From Acetobacter indonesiensis (lineage in GTDB: Bacteria; Pseudomonadota; Alphaproteobacteria; Acetobacterales; Acetobacteraceae): DNA of 50,903 bases. A program made the position numbers and the translations under genes. The stretch lies in contig NZ_BAMW01000038.1 in assembly GCF_000963945.1 (NCBI RefSeq), forward strand, positions 1-50,903. Direction: 5' to 3'. Shown piece after piece: positions 36,127 through 45,156 of this stretch (within the stretch, counting starts at the first letter, position 1; every line of letters begins with the position of its first letter). The notes beneath the pieces were generated by a model. It was given only the letters and a program-made list of their open reading frames with translations, made no database searches and was not told the DNA's origin.

Positions 36127-37515
36127 GTGGCTAAAAAACCGTCCCGTCATTTTGTCTGTCGGGCTTGCGGGGCGGTGTATCCCAAATGGGCGGGCCAGTG
36201 CGAAGCGTGTGGTGAGTGGAACACGCTGGTTGAGGAAGCTGTCGAACCTCTGGCGGCGTCATCCCCTCGGGCCTCCGGCAAAGGGCGGCGCGTCAAGCTG
36301 GAGGGGCTGGAAGGCATGGCGGCCCCGCCACCCCGCACCCAGACGGGGATTATAGAGCTGGACCGCGTTTTAGGCGGCGGTCTGGTCCCGGCTTCGGTTG
36401 TGCTGGTGGGGGGCGATCCGGGGATCGGGAAGTCGACCCTGCTGTTGCAAGCCGCCTGCCGCCTGGCCGGGAAGGGCGAACGTGTTCTCTATATTTCAGG
36501 CGAAGAAGCGGTTGATCAGATTCGCCTGCGGGCCTTGCGTCTGGGGGTTGGTACGGCAGCGCTTGATCTGGCGGCGTCCATCAATGTCATGGATATTGTG
36601 GCCACGCTTGAGGCCGAGCCAGACGTAAAAGCCGTCGTTATCGATTCCATCCAGACCATGTGGCTTGAAACGGTGGAGAGCGCACCCGGAACGGTATCGC
36701 AGGTGCGGGCTTGTGCGTTTGAACTGATTCGTCTGGCAAAACGGCGAGGCTTCAGCCTTATTCTGGTGGGGCATGTTACCAAGGAAGGTGCCTTGGCAGG
36801 CCCTCGTGTGCTTGAGCACATGGTTGATGCTGTCATGTATTTTGAAGGTGACCGCGGGCACCAGTTCCGTATTTTGCGGGCGGCCAAAAATCGTTTTGGC
36901 GCAACGGATGAAATTGGCGTTTTTGCCATGACTGACCGGGGGCTGGAGGAAGTCAGTAATCCATCAGCCCTTTTTCTGGCCGAACGACGTGGGAATATTG
37001 CAGGGTCTGCTGTTTTTGCAGGGCTGGAGGGCACACGCCCGGTCTTGCTGGAAGTTCAGGCGCTTCTTTCCCCTAAAAGCGGGGATGGTGCGCCGCGCCG
37101 CGCCGTGGTGGGGTGGGATAGCGGCAGATTATCCATGTTGCTGGCTGTGTTGGAGACACGATGCGGCCTGAAACTTTCGGGCATGGATGTGTATCTGAAT
37201 GTGGCCGGTGGTCTGAAGGTTGCCGAACCTGCGGCTGATCTGGCCGTAGCAGCCGCTCTTATTTCCGCCGCCAGTGGTGTTCCTACCAGTTCAGGCGAAG
37301 TGTATTTTGGTGAAGTCGGGCTTTCGGGGGAAATCAGACAGGTCGCGCAAGCGGATGCCCGCTTGAAAGAGGCCGCCAAGCTTGGGTTTGATCACGCTGT
37401 GCTGCCCCGCCGCGTGGCGCGGGGTAGCGCCCGAAGCAAACCGCCAGAAGGGTTAGCCCTGCGGGAAATTGGGCACCTTTCGGACATGATCAGTGCCGAT
37501 ATGGAAGCTGACTGA
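36127..37515 (+). CDS. radA: DNA repair protein RadA
   Basis: The 462-residue protein has the RadA layout: a four-cysteine zinc finger (Cys11, 14, 25, 28 in CRAC and CEAC), a RecA-like ATPase with Walker A GGDPGIGKST (95-104), the RadA-specific AKNRFG motif near 256, and a Lon-protease-like C-terminal domain without protease activity. RadA is a helicase that helps branch migration during recombination repair. GTG start after AAGGATAG. Confidence 0.95.
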   Translation: MAKKPSRHFVCRACGAVYPKWAGQCEACGEWNTLVEEAVEPLAASSPRASGKGRRVKLEGLEGMAAPPPRTQTGIIELDRVLGGGLVPASVVLVGGDPGIGKSTLLLQAACRLAGKGERVLYISGEEAVDQIRLRALRLGVGTAALDLAASINVMDIVATLEAEPDVKAVVIDSIQTMWLETVESAPGTVSQVRACAFELIRLAKRRGFSLILVGHVTKEGALAGPRVLEHMVDAVMYFEGDRGHQFRILRAAKNRFGATDEIGVFAMTDRGLEEVSNPSALFLAERRGNIAGSAVFAGLEGTRPVLLEVQALLSPKSGDGAPRRAVVGWDSGRLSMLLAVLETRCGLKLSGMDVYLNVAGGLKVAEPAADLAVAAALISAASGVPTSSGEVYFGEVGLSGEIRQVAQADARLKEAAKLGFDHAVLPRRVARGSARSKPPEGLALREIGHLSDMISADMEAD

Positions 37516-37579
37516 ATAAAGACGCTTCAAACCGGATTGCCAGCACGCGTACACCTCGTTATAGTGCGCGCCACAGAAC

Positions 37580-37653
37580 GCGGATGTAGTTCAATGGTAG
37601 AACGGCAGCTTCCCAAGCTGCATACGGGGGTTCGATTCCCCTCATCCGCTCCA
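37580..37653 (+). tRNA. tRNA-Gly(CCC)
   Basis: A 74-base cloverleaf has acceptor stem GCGGATG/CATCCGC, anticodon arm CAGCT-TCCCAA-GCTG carrying CCC, T-arm GGGGGTTCGATTCCCC, discriminator T and encoded CCA. Its 3' end is the attachment site used by the integrative element that follows; the gene remains intact. Confidence 0.95.
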
Positions 37654-37674
37654 ACTGCAATTTTCCCAATGAAA
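37637..37674 (+). repeat. attL: 38-bp direct repeat at the tRNA-Gly 3' end
   Basis: This segment spans the T-arm end, acceptor and CCA of tRNA-Gly plus 21 bases beyond. It is repeated exactly at 42509-42546, marking the left junction of the integrative element. Confidence 0.9.
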
Positions 37675-37769
37675 ACAATGGTTTGCGGCATGTCATCCTT
37701 ACAAGCTCTGTGACCGTGCGTTACAGGTCCAGCGTTACATCTTTCGATGCCAGCGAGGGTGCGAAAGAC

Positions 37770-39344
37770 ATGCGGAACATGCTGAAACGGGGCGGCACTT
37801 ATTACGTCCGCTTCAATGTGCCAGAAGACCGAGTGGAAGACGTGGGGCATGTGCTTCGCGCCAAGAATGGCAAGAAGACTGAAATTGTCCGCACTCTGCA
37901 AACCCGCGATTACCGGGAAGCCCTGAAACGGCGTGATGCTGCGCTTGAGGTTATCCGTAATCAGGTGAATGACAAGCTAATAGAGATTGGCTTTGCGCCG
38001 TTGCATGGTGATTTAATGCCCGATTGGTGGGCCACACCAGAGAAAGCCGTTGAGACTGGGCAGCATTACCGTCAGCAGATTGAGCAGGCTTCGGATGATT
38101 ACGACCCAGCAGAGGGTATTGTTCCCGGCACGGTCGCTGAGGGTGGGCCAAATAGCGAAAGGGAGCATGTTCGGTCGGTTGTGACTGACCTTGTTCTGGA
38201 AGCAGCAGACAAACTCCCTCCGGCTGAAGGCCAACGCTATTTCCAGACAGTCATGGGGGTTGTGGACGGCACCCACACGCCTCTTGGGCCACTGGCTGAC
38301 CGTTGGCTTTCCAGTCAGAAACGGCTGAGATTATCCAATGGGCTAATAAACAGGCACCAGCGTGTTCTGGGCGTTCTGGGTGAATATCTGGTGAGTTCAT
38401 CAGGAAGCAAGAATAGCCTGCCTGATACAGTTTTCAGATCGTATTCAATGCAGAATGTGGATAAGAAACTGGCTCGGCGCTTCCGTGAATGGCTGGAAGA
38501 AAAGGGTAAGGGTGCAAACACCATTAACTCTTATCTGTCTTCCATGCGGTCTTTCTGGACGTGGCTGGTGGACGCAGGGGAAGCAGAGAGCAATCCTTGG
38601 GTGGGAATGTCCGGTGGGCTGAAGAAGCTGGCGAAGAAAGAGATTGAGAATGGTGCCGAGAAGCGGCCATTCACGGATGCTGAAATCATAGCCCTGCTGA
38701 CAGGTGAGCCAAACAGCCGAGACCCACGGATGGCCCGGACAATCCATGACGTGTTCCGGCTGGGGTTGATGACTGGGGCAAGGCAGAATGAACTTTGCAG
38801 CCTCACCGTTGGCCGTGTGGTTGTGCCTGATAACCCGGGAGAGATTCTTTGGGGCATTTCGATAACCAGAGACGTGGCAAAGACGGACAATTCAGTCAGG
38901 ACAATTCCCCTTCATCCTCTGGTCAGACCAATTATTGAGAGAAGATTGAAAGCCGCCAAGGGCACAGGTGAACCAGACGCTCTCTTATTCCCGGAATTGA
39001 AGCCCGGAGGGGAAGACAGCAAGTTGGGCTGGGGTTTTTCCAAGCACTTCCTGCGTTATCGTAAAGCCGTGTTGGGTGAAGAGGGCAGCGGCACTGACTT
39101 TCACAGCACAAGACGATGCTTTGCCACGTTCATGGAAACAGCTTTGGCTAATGGCGCAGCAGCTTGCACGTCCACAGTGCATGATCGTCTTATCGGACAT
39201 ACATCCACCAGACTTGCAGCCAACACATATGCGGCAAAACAGTTTGAATGGTCGCTCTATTCGGACGCCATTCTTGGCATGGTGGACAAAGGGGTGCCTG
39301 AGCGAGTGAAAGAAGCCCTGAGAGTGCTTGAGCGGCCTAACTGA
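37770..39344 (+). CDS. Tyrosine-type site-specific integrase
   Basis: The product is about 524 residues from ATG 37770. The N-terminal part (GGTYYVRFNVPEDRV) is of the DUF6538 type that binds arm sites, followed by a SAM-like core-binding domain (NTINSYLSSMRSFWTWLVDAG). In the catalytic domain, TGARQNEL holds the first Arg, DFHSTRRCFATFME the His-x-x-Arg, and LIGHTSTRLAANTYAAKQF the His and nucleophilic Tyr. Its start lies about 117 bases past the tRNA-Gly end, typical for a tRNA-targeting island. The frame stays open upstream to 37683, overlapping the att flank; the internal ATG with GAGG upstream is preferred. Confidence 0.92.
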   Translation: MRNMLKRGGTYYVRFNVPEDRVEDVGHVLRAKNGKKTEIVRTLQTRDYREALKRRDAALEVIRNQVNDKLIEIGFAPLHGDLMPDWWATPEKAVETGQHYRQQIEQASDDYDPAEGIVPGTVAEGGPNSEREHVRSVVTDLVLEAADKLPPAEGQRYFQTVMGVVDGTHTPLGPLADRWLSSQKRLRLSNGLINRHQRVLGVLGEYLVSSSGSKNSLPDTVFRSYSMQNVDKKLARRFREWLEEKGKGANTINSYLSSMRSFWTWLVDAGEAESNPWVGMSGGLKKLAKKEIENGAEKRPFTDAEIIALLTGEPNSRDPRMARTIHDVFRLGLMTGARQNELCSLTVGRVVVPDNPGEILWGISITRDVAKTDNSVRTIPLHPLVRPIIERRLKAAKGTGEPDALLFPELKPGGEDSKLGWGFSKHFLRYRKAVLGEEGSGTDFHSTRRCFATFMETALANGAAACTSTVHDRLIGHTSTRLAANTYAAKQFEWSLYSDAILGMVDKGVPERVKEALRVLERPN

Positions 39345-39552
39345 AAGCCCACACAGAGCCTTCCTGCTCCCTCCGGGTGGGCTTCTGGATTGGGCCGGAA
39401 AGGTCTGGAAGAGTCTATGTGGGCTTCTTTGTGGCGTCTTGTGGGCGCTTCTGGTCGATCTAGTTTTTAGAGAACGGATAATCTATCGACTAACGGCCTG
39501 AGAATGAGCGGAACAAGCCCGCATCTTGGCCCTCAGCCGCGCCTAACGGCCC

Positions 39553-40197
39553 TCAGACGCACAGGTCAAGTTGATCAATGTGCCGTGCTTCGTTCATCAT
39601 GCCCAGAACTGAGACAATGGCTTTATAATCACCTGTTAGCCGATAGCGCCTCATTTCCTCTGCTGCATCAGGACCAAGGGTGATCTTCTCGGCTGCATAG
39701 AGGCTGGCATCTTGAGCATGGAAAGCTAGCAGGCGTCCCACTTCGTCTTCGCTGATCTTCAGTTCGTCAGCCATAGCCGCTGCGGTTTTTCCTGCATCTG
39801 ACAGTTCCACAGCCCGGTTCAGCTTGTTCGTGGTAGCGGCTGGTCTTCTATGCCTGCCCTTAGCGATGCTGTCTTGCATGTTCTCTCTTTGGGTTCCAAG
39901 CTCCATGTGATCAACATTGCAGCAAGCAGCATTGTCACAGAGGTGGAGAATGACGAAAGGCTTGCCAGTTTCCTGATCAATCGGGATAGGGCCATGCTTG
40001 GCTTCCCACGCGACCCTGTGGGCACACTCCATTGTTCCGTTGTGCCAGATAGCACCGTGACCAGTATTAAGCTTTGTGCCTTGAAAGGTCTGGCAGGGAC
40101 TTTGCAGGCCGTAGGGCGCTGGGGTTTCTTTCAGTTTGCTTTCCAGTCTGTCGATGACTGATGTTGTTTGTCTTGGCATGTTGTTTTCTCGATTCAA
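39553..40197 (-). CDS. HNH endonuclease-like protein
   Basis: The 214-residue protein has a central HNH_3-like segment: AHRVAWEAKHGPIP followed by ILHLCDNAACCNVDHMELGTQ. The His85, Asn94 and His97 set and Cys87/Cys92/Cys93 fit an HNH nuclease of phage type. A C-terminal helix-turn-helix-like stretch (KTAAAMADELKISEDEVGRLLAF) may bind DNA. The start is uncertain: a TTG at 40197 overlaps the stop of the upstream gene (TTGA), and an ATG lies at 40179. It probably cotranscribes with the unknown gene at 40194. Role could be homing, defence or packaging. Confidence 0.78.
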   Translation of the reverse strand: MNRENNMPRQTTSVIDRLESKLKETPAPYGLQSPCQTFQGTKLNTGHGAIWHNGTMECAHRVAWEAKHGPIPIDQETGKPFVILHLCDNAACCNVDHMELGTQRENMQDSIAKGRHRRPAATTNKLNRAVELSDAGKTAAAMADELKISEDEVGRLLAFHAQDASLYAAEKITLGPDAAEEMRRYRLTGDYKAIVSVLGMMNEARHIDQLDLCV

Positions 40198-40670
40198 TGG
40201 ATAGATGCGGACGGGGCCATTGCCGCCTTTGCCCGCTTTACTGTTGCTGTTCCCATGCCTGAGAGTTCAGACAGGGCAGGAGTTGGGAGATAAGCGTAGT
40301 CATTCAGAAGCCATGACAGGCGTTCCTGCTTCCACTTAAAATCTGACACACTACTTATGATCTTCGGCCATCCGAGAGATGCCGCCACTTCTGGCAAACG
40401 CTCTTTCCAGAAGACAGGGAAGGGAAAACTCCTTGCCCCTCCGCTCAACCGGATGCTGTGTTTTCCAGATGGATCGATATTCTGCCCGTAGCCACCTTTT
40501 ACCGTTTTCTCAGTTGCTAGTGAGCGTGATTGGGTTCGACCGTATGGAGCCAGTTCCAGCCAGCCGTGATGAATCAGCAGGCGTCTGGTTGTTTCTTCAG
40601 ATGGTAACGGGCCGGAAACACCGTCAGACAACCACAGACTTTGATCGGATGCCATCTCAGACACTGTCAC
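40194..40670 (-). CDS. Unknown protein of the integrative element
   Basis: I do not recognise this 158-residue protein. It has an N-terminal acidic segment, a basic middle part (RTQSRSLATEKTVKGG), tryptophan-rich central sequence (FWKERLPEVAASLGWPKI and FKWKQERLSWLLNDYAY) and a C-terminal helical stretch (ALSELSGMGTATVKRAKAA) that resembles a helix-turn-helix. A DNA-binding role is possible. Its stop overlaps the HNH start, suggesting paired function. The start at 40670 has no strong ribosome site in view. Confidence 0.55.
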   Translation of the reverse strand: MTVSEMASDQSLWLSDGVSGPLPSEETTRRLLIHHGWLELAPYGRTQSRSLATEKTVKGGYGQNIDPSGKHSIRLSGGARSFPFPVFWKERLPEVAASLGWPKIISSVSDFKWKQERLSWLLNDYAYLPTPALSELSGMGTATVKRAKAAMAPSASIH

Positions 40671-41312
40671 GCCCTAATTCTACTTAAACAGGAAAATGAT
40701 CCTCTTAAGTTATAGAAGAGCAGGCCATCTGTGAGACTGACCTACGGTGATTGCTTCACAGGTATCTGCTCGGTGGTCTTGAAACTGGTCTTGTTTATTC
40801 AGACCAAATAATATCAATCATCAGTTTATTGTGGTCAGCAGTCTTTCTGGGCCTTTACGCCATGCAGGCACCTGCCAGTGCTGGTCTGGCATTATCGTGC
40901 ATGAGCATTATCGCTACCTGACAACATTATCACATGGCTTGGTTATGTGGGTCAGAGTTGCTGAATTAAATCAAGGCACACTTACAGCAGACTTAACGCC
41001 GTGAAAGCACCTTGCAGGATACCTTAGGCCCTCTTCTATAGGTCCGTGAATACCACTATCATTTTGATAGTTTGCTGATTATATCAGGGAGATTACGGAA
41101 TTGTCTTGTCCGCCCGCATCAGGGCCACAATACTTCTATATGCAACCCTCCAGATGCCGAGACCGGATACCTCCCCAGCCCTCAAAGATGGCACTGAGGC
41201 AACACAAAGACATGGCTGTTCGTGAAAATGTCCAACACCGCCAGCGGGGCCAGCTTTAACCCTCATTCTGAAATTGGAAATCCTGAGCCAATTTGAAATC
41301 TAGGGACCGGCA
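40671..41312. other. Element segment without a recognised gene
   Basis: No long reading frame with coding character was recognised on either strand. A 17-bp perfect palindrome-like site (41055-41071, ACTATCA-TTT-TGATAGT) stands out. Promoters for the leftward HNH pair presumably lie at the left end. Confidence 0.45.
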
Positions 41313-41399
41313 ATGGGACCCAGCCGCGAAAAGAGACTCACAGAAGCCCGCTGGTTAGCTTCTGCTTTCCTGCTGGTGCAGTTGTGCCGGAAAGGATGA
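41313..41399 (+). CDS. Possible 28-residue small protein
   Basis: ATG 41313 to TGA 41399 encodes a basic N-terminus followed by a short hydrophobic stretch (WLASAFLLVQL). It overlaps the next small frame as ATGA. No homology is recognised; chance occurrence is quite possible. Confidence 0.2.
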   Translation: MGPSREKRLTEARWLASAFLLVQLCRKG

Positions 41400-41527
41400 A
41401 GGTATGCTGTGCGGGCTTCCTTGAGTCTCTGCGGGTAGCTGCTGTTCTGGGCGAAGCTATGCGCTTCTGGCGTTCAATGCTGCTGAACAAAGCTGACGGA
41501 ATCTATGCGCTTTCAGAATCCCTCTGA
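41396..41527 (+). CDS. Possible 43-residue small protein
   Basis: ATG 41396 overlaps the stop of the preceding small frame (ATGA) and follows CCGGAAAGG, a ribosome-like site. The 43 residues start MKVCCAGFLESLRVAAV and contain GEAMRFWRSMLLNK. No family is recognised. Its position before the serine recombinase suggests, weakly, an element accessory gene. Confidence 0.28.
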   Translation: MKVCCAGFLESLRVAAVLGEAMRFWRSMLLNKADGIYALSESL

Positions 41528-41615
41528 TTCCTGATTGTGTATGGTCATTCCCTCCGGCTCCCTTGTATCGTCACCAGACAACCAGCGTTGCAGATGATGA
41601 AACAGGACCGGCCCC

Positions 41616-42308
41616 GTGAACAAGAAGACCCGCTTTGTCACATATCTTCGAGTCAGCACACAGCGCCAAGGACAATCAGGGCTGGGTCTGGAAGCACAAC
41701 GGAGGGCCGTGCAGGACTATGCGACCACAGCAGACGCAGAAGTGCTGGCAGAGTTTGTGGAAGTGGAAAGTGGCAAGAAGAATGACCGGCCCAAACTGGC
41801 ACAAGCCATGAAGCGTTGCAGGCTGACTGGCTCGGTGCTGCTGATAGCAAAGCTGGACCGTCTGTCCCGTGATGCCCATTTTCTAATTGGTCTGGAAAAG
41901 GCTGGTGTTGAGTTTGTGGCCGCTGATATGCCGCAAGCAAACAGACTGACAGTTGGCATCATGGCCCTTGTGGCCCAGCAGGAGCGTGAAGCTATCTCTG
42001 CCCGCACAAAGGCGGCACTGGCTGCTGCAAAGGCTCGTGGCGTTGTGCTGGGCGGTTATCGTGGCGGCCCTGTGGTCGATCATGCAGCAGGCACACAGGC
42101 GGCATCAGAGGCCCGCAGGAAATCCGCCAGAGCCTTTGCTGAAGACGTTGGGCCATTGGTGCAGGAATTGTCTGCTGCTGGATTGTCACTCCGTCAGGTG
42201 GCAGCACGGCTGGAAGAGCAAGGCATCAAGACGGCACGCGGTGGTGGAGACTGGACAGCGGCAGGTGTTTCTCGGGTTCTTTCTCTCATAAGCCATCAAG
42301 ATAAATAA
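41616..42308 (+). CDS. Serine recombinase (resolvase/invertase family)
   Basis: This 230-residue serine recombinase has the catalytic Ser14 in TYLRVSTQRQ, the GLGLEAQRRAV segment, LLIAKLDRLSRDAHF (catalytic arginine region) and the E-helix NRLTVGIMALVAQQEREAIS. A C-terminal recombinase-like helix-turn-helix (GLSLRQVAARLEEQGIKTARGGGDW) follows. GTG start at 41616 after CAGGACC. It is shorter than large phage serine integrases, so it more likely acts as resolvase or invertase than as the integrase. Confidence 0.9.
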   Translation: MNKKTRFVTYLRVSTQRQGQSGLGLEAQRRAVQDYATTADAEVLAEFVEVESGKKNDRPKLAQAMKRCRLTGSVLLIAKLDRLSRDAHFLIGLEKAGVEFVAADMPQANRLTVGIMALVAQQEREAISARTKAALAAAKARGVVLGGYRGGPVVDHAAGTQAASEARRKSARAFAEDVGPLVQELSAAGLSLRQVAARLEEQGIKTARGGGDWTAAGVSRVLSLISHQDK

Positions 42309-42508
42309 CGGACTCCCTATTGGTTTGTGGTCTCTAAACAAACAACAATGAAAAGGGATTGTTCCTCAAATAAGCAGATGATAGCTTTTACCCTTATTGG
42401 ATGTGACCGACCTTACAGTCGCACATGTGCAGAGCTAAAAACGTTACAGATTTGGCCCATAAATGGCTGTTTTCTGCGGGTTCTGTTGAGTGGCTTGAGA
42501 TCCCCTCA

Positions 42509-42546
42509 TCCCCTCATCCGCTCCAACTGCAATTTTCCCAATGAAA
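42509..42546 (+). repeat. attR: 38-bp direct repeat
   Basis: Exact copy of 37637-37674. It includes only the 3' part of tRNA-Gly and is preceded by a TCCCCTCA micro-duplication (42501-42516). It marks the right junction of the element. Confidence 0.9.
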
Positions 42547-42928
42547 TAATGGCTTATGACGCGTTGCGAAAAGCAACCGAATGTCGTGCTGCTGGTGGTT
42601 TAGAGGTCGTGCTTTCATGACGCTTAAAGCGCGGAGGGTGCTATAAAGAACGCTGCGGTGTGGAGTTTAACTACAGGAGCCGCGGCATGATCTGCGCGCT
42701 TCACTATTCCCAGATGCCGTCAGGAAGACAGAACGAAGGTTTTGGGCACCAAGCCAGACCTTAGACAGAGCGCAGTTATTTTTCTTAAAACGACAGACAA
42801 GAAAAGAGCTGCGAGTGCCGTGTGGCTACATCCGAGGCTTTCCGTGCCGATGTTAAACGCAACGGTGTCAGGCAGATGCAAGCACTGACTGGGTGCCATG
42901 TTGCGGCAGCCAGTCAGTGTGAGTGTTT
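42547..42928. other. Host spacer right of the element
   Basis: No supported gene. Frames are broken and no transposase family could be recognised. A strong hairpin lies at its right end beside poxB. Confidence 0.45.
42883..42919. terminator. Long hairpin at the poxB 3' end
   Basis: CACTGACTGG and CCAGTCAGTG pair perfectly, extended inside by TGCC/GGCA across one mismatch to give 14 pairs and a 7-base loop. On the plus strand TTTTT follows seven bases later; on the minus strand there is no U-tract. It probably acts as the poxB 3' structure. Confidence 0.5.
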
Positions 42929-44665
42929 TTAGCGAAGGAACGGAATATTGGTTTTGGCGACGTCTATAATTTCGTCCCCTCGGCCGTTCATGATGGCTTT
43001 CAACGCGTAAAGACTAAAGCCGGTAATCTGTGCTTTTTCTATTTTAGGCGGGATAGCCAGTTCCTGCGTGTTTGTAACAGCATCAAGCACTGCGGGGCCG
43101 GGATGGTTGAGGATATTCTCAACGGCGGCGGGAAGATCCGCCGGGTTTTCAGCCCGTACAGCGTGGATACCGATTGCCCGACACATGGCTGCGAAATCAG
43201 GGTTTTGAAGGCTAACCCCGGTTTCAAGATACCCCGCGGCTTTCATTTCCATGGCCACGAAACCGAGGGTGCCATTGTTGTAAATAATAAGTTTTACGGG
43301 CAATTTTTCCTGAACAAGTGTCAGAAGATCGCCCATTAACATGGTGAACCCGCCATCCCCAGACAGGCTTATAACCTGTCGGTTAGGCTGCGCCACTTGT
43401 GCGCCGATAGCCTGCGGTAACGCATTGGCCATGGAGCCATGCACAAATGATCCCATCAGGCGTCTACGTCCGTTCATTGTCAGGTAACGGGCGGCCCAGA
43501 CTGTTGGTGTGCCGACATCTGCCGTGAAAATGGCATCATCCGTGGCGGCTTTGTCGATAAGGCGTGTCAGGTATTGAGGGTGAATGGGCTTTTTGTTGCC
43601 GCCAGTTGCCAGATCATCCAGCCCCTGACGGGCTTTAGTGTAAAGATCCAGACATTTATCCAGATGCGATCTATCAGTTTTAGCAGGAAGATGAGGCAGC
43701 AGGGCGACAAGCGTGTTTTTAATATCTCCCACTAGCCCAAGTGCCAACGGGCAACGCCGCCCCAATTGCTGTGGCCGGATGTCGATCTGCGCAATTTTAG
43801 CGTCTTCCGGGTAAAACTGACGGTAGGGGAAGTCTGTTCCAAGCATCAGAACAACATCGGCTGCCAGTAATGAATGATACCCGGAAGAAAAACCGATTAA
43901 GCCGGTCATGCCAACGTCATAAGGGTTATCGTATTCGACGTGTTCTTTGCCACCCAACGCATGCACGATCGGGGCCTTGAGTGCTTCTGCAACCTGGATC
44001 AGTTGGGCGTGGGCTCCGGCACATCCGCGTCCTGCCAGAATGGTAATGCGCTTGCCACTTTTCAGAAGCTCAGCCAACTCGACCAGTTCTTCTGCCGGCG
44101 GCACACTAATCGGGTCTTTGGGCAAAAGTGCCAGTTTTTCCGAAATGACAGTGTTAACAGCCGCTTTCAGTGCAACGTCACCCGGAATGGCAATGACTGC
44201 GACCCCTTTCTGCCCAACAGCGGCACGGATGGCGGCTTCAACAACACGCGGCGCTTGTTCGGGCGAGGATATGGTTTCGCAGTAGTGGCTACATTCCCGA
44301 AACAGCGCTTCAGGTCTGGTTTCCTGAAAATAGCCTGATCCTATTTCCGGGCTGGGAATCTGGGCGGCAATGGCCAGCACCGGCACACGGGATCGGTGAG
44401 CATCATATAATCCGTTAATCAGATGCATGTTTCCCGGGCCGCATGACCCTGCACAAACCGCAAGTTTCCCGGTAACATGCGCTTCACCCGCGGCCGCAAA
44501 GGCGGCTACTTCTTCATGCCGCACATGCACCCACCGGATGGTCTTACGCTTCAGCAGGCTGTCAGTAATGCCATTCAGGCTATCACCCACGACGCCATAA
44601 ATGGCATTAACTCCGGCTTTTTCCAGAGTTTGTACAAGGATATCTGCAACATTTGGCTTGGCCAT
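42929..44665 (-). CDS. poxB: Pyruvate dehydrogenase (quinone) / pyruvate oxidase
   Basis: The 578-residue thiamine-diphosphate enzyme closely follows Pox[60 protein letters not shown] and [21 protein letters not shown] at the N-terminus. [12 protein letters not shown]...IIYNN thiamine-binding motif lies near 428-456. The C-terminal [24 protein letters not shown] corresponds to the membrane-associating tail. PoxB converts pyruvate to acetate and CO2, passing electrons to ubiquinone, which fits an acetate-producing organism. Single gene with a long AT-rich upstream region. Confidence 0.93.
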   Translation of the reverse strand: MAKPNVADILVQTLEKAGVNAIYGVVGDSLNGITDSLLKRKTIRWVHVRHEEVAAFAAAGEAHVTGKLAVCAGSCGPGNMHLINGLYDAHRSRVPVLAIAAQIPSPEIGSGYFQETRPEALFRECSHYCETISSPEQAPRVVEAAIRAAVGQKGVAVIAIPGDVALKAAVNTVISEKLALLPKDPISVPPAEELVELAELLKSGKRITILAGRGCAGAHAQLIQVAEALKAPIVHALGGKEHVEYDNPYDVGMTGLIGFSSGYHSLLAADVVLMLGTDFPYRQFYPEDAKIAQIDIRPQQLGRRCPLALGLVGDIKNTLVALLPHLPAKTDRSHLDKCLDLYTKARQGLDDLATGGNKKPIHPQYLTRLIDKAATDDAIFTADVGTPTVWAARYLTMNGRRRLMGSFVHGSMANALPQAIGAQVAQPNRQVISLSGDGGFTMLMGDLLTLVQEKLPVKLIIYNNGTLGFVAMEMKAAGYLETGVSLQNPDFAAMCRAIGIHAVRAENPADLPAAVENILNHPGPAVLDAVTNTQELAIPPKIEKAQITGFSLYALKAIMNGRGDEIIDVAKTNIPFLR

Positions 44666-44924
44666 AGTAATCTGTCCTCATGTCAGGGAAGGAGCCTATG
44701 GAAGCAAAAGCGCACTGCTGCATGGAAGTTCCCCTTTGCGTGCTGCGAGGGGGAGGCCATACAGTGGCAGAAAGGGGAAATGCAGGACAGCGTGAGCCAG
44801 TGCTGCATTATTTCATTTTGATATTGGAATACTTATATAGCGATAGAAGACTATTTTTGCGGTGTTTAGGTTAAAGAACGACCTTTAAGCTCTCTCTCAA
44901 AATTTTTGACTCAGCCAACTTCCG

Positions 44925-44952
44925 TTATAACAATAGTAGTACATTGTTATAA
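44925..44952. promoter_or_regulatory. Perfect 10-bp inverted repeat, candidate operator
   Basis: TTATAACAAT and ATTGTTATAA are separated by eight bases. A TTGACT (44906-44911) with AACAAT 17 bases on could form a plus-strand promoter whose -10 is inside the left arm. A dimeric regulator site is inferred. Confidence 0.45.
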
Positions 44953-45132
44953 GTTGATTTAATTGGAGGGGAAAGTTTGTTGTTCTCTAAATTTTATTGA
45001 ATTCACGTTTTTGTGTTCATAAAAATAAACAATTGGTTTTTTGCTTTTTACAGATCAGCCATGCTATTTTTTAGTAATTAAGGTAGTATAACTAGGAAAC
45101 GCAAAAATTAGCGGTTTTCTGCCATTTATTCG

Positions 45133-45156
45133 CTTCCATAAGCACAGTTATGGAAG
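45133..45156. promoter_or_regulatory. 9-bp inverted repeat CTTCCATAA/TTATGGAAG
   Basis: A perfect 9-bp dyad with a six-base loop lies in the poxB-porin spacer. It could be an operator or a hairpin; a T-rich stretch follows about 15-20 bases later on the plus strand. Confidence 0.35.

Larger units (their letters stand above)
37637..42546. mobile_element. Integrative element (about 4.9 kb) in tRNA-Gly
   Basis: Between exact 38-bp repeats at the tRNA-Gly 3' end lie a tyrosine integrase next to attL, an HNH nuclease, an unknown protein, a serine recombinase and a stretch with no firm gene. There are no capsid, plasmid replication or conjugation genes, so it resembles a small non-autonomous genomic island or phage satellite. 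Removing one repeat copy would restore an uninterrupted locus. Confidence 0.85.

Noticed and set aside
37683..37769. N-terminal extension of the integrase
   Set aside because: The upstream part overlaps the att flank and has no ribosome site or family similarity; ATG 37770 with GAGG upstream is more convincing.
40194..40670. Toxin-antitoxin pair with the HNH gene
   Set aside because: Neither protein fits a known toxin or antitoxin family; only translational coupling is seen.
42547..42880. Possible transposase remnant
   Set aside because: Broken frames gave short peptides vaguely like transposase ends, but no family motif or terminal inverted repeat was seen.
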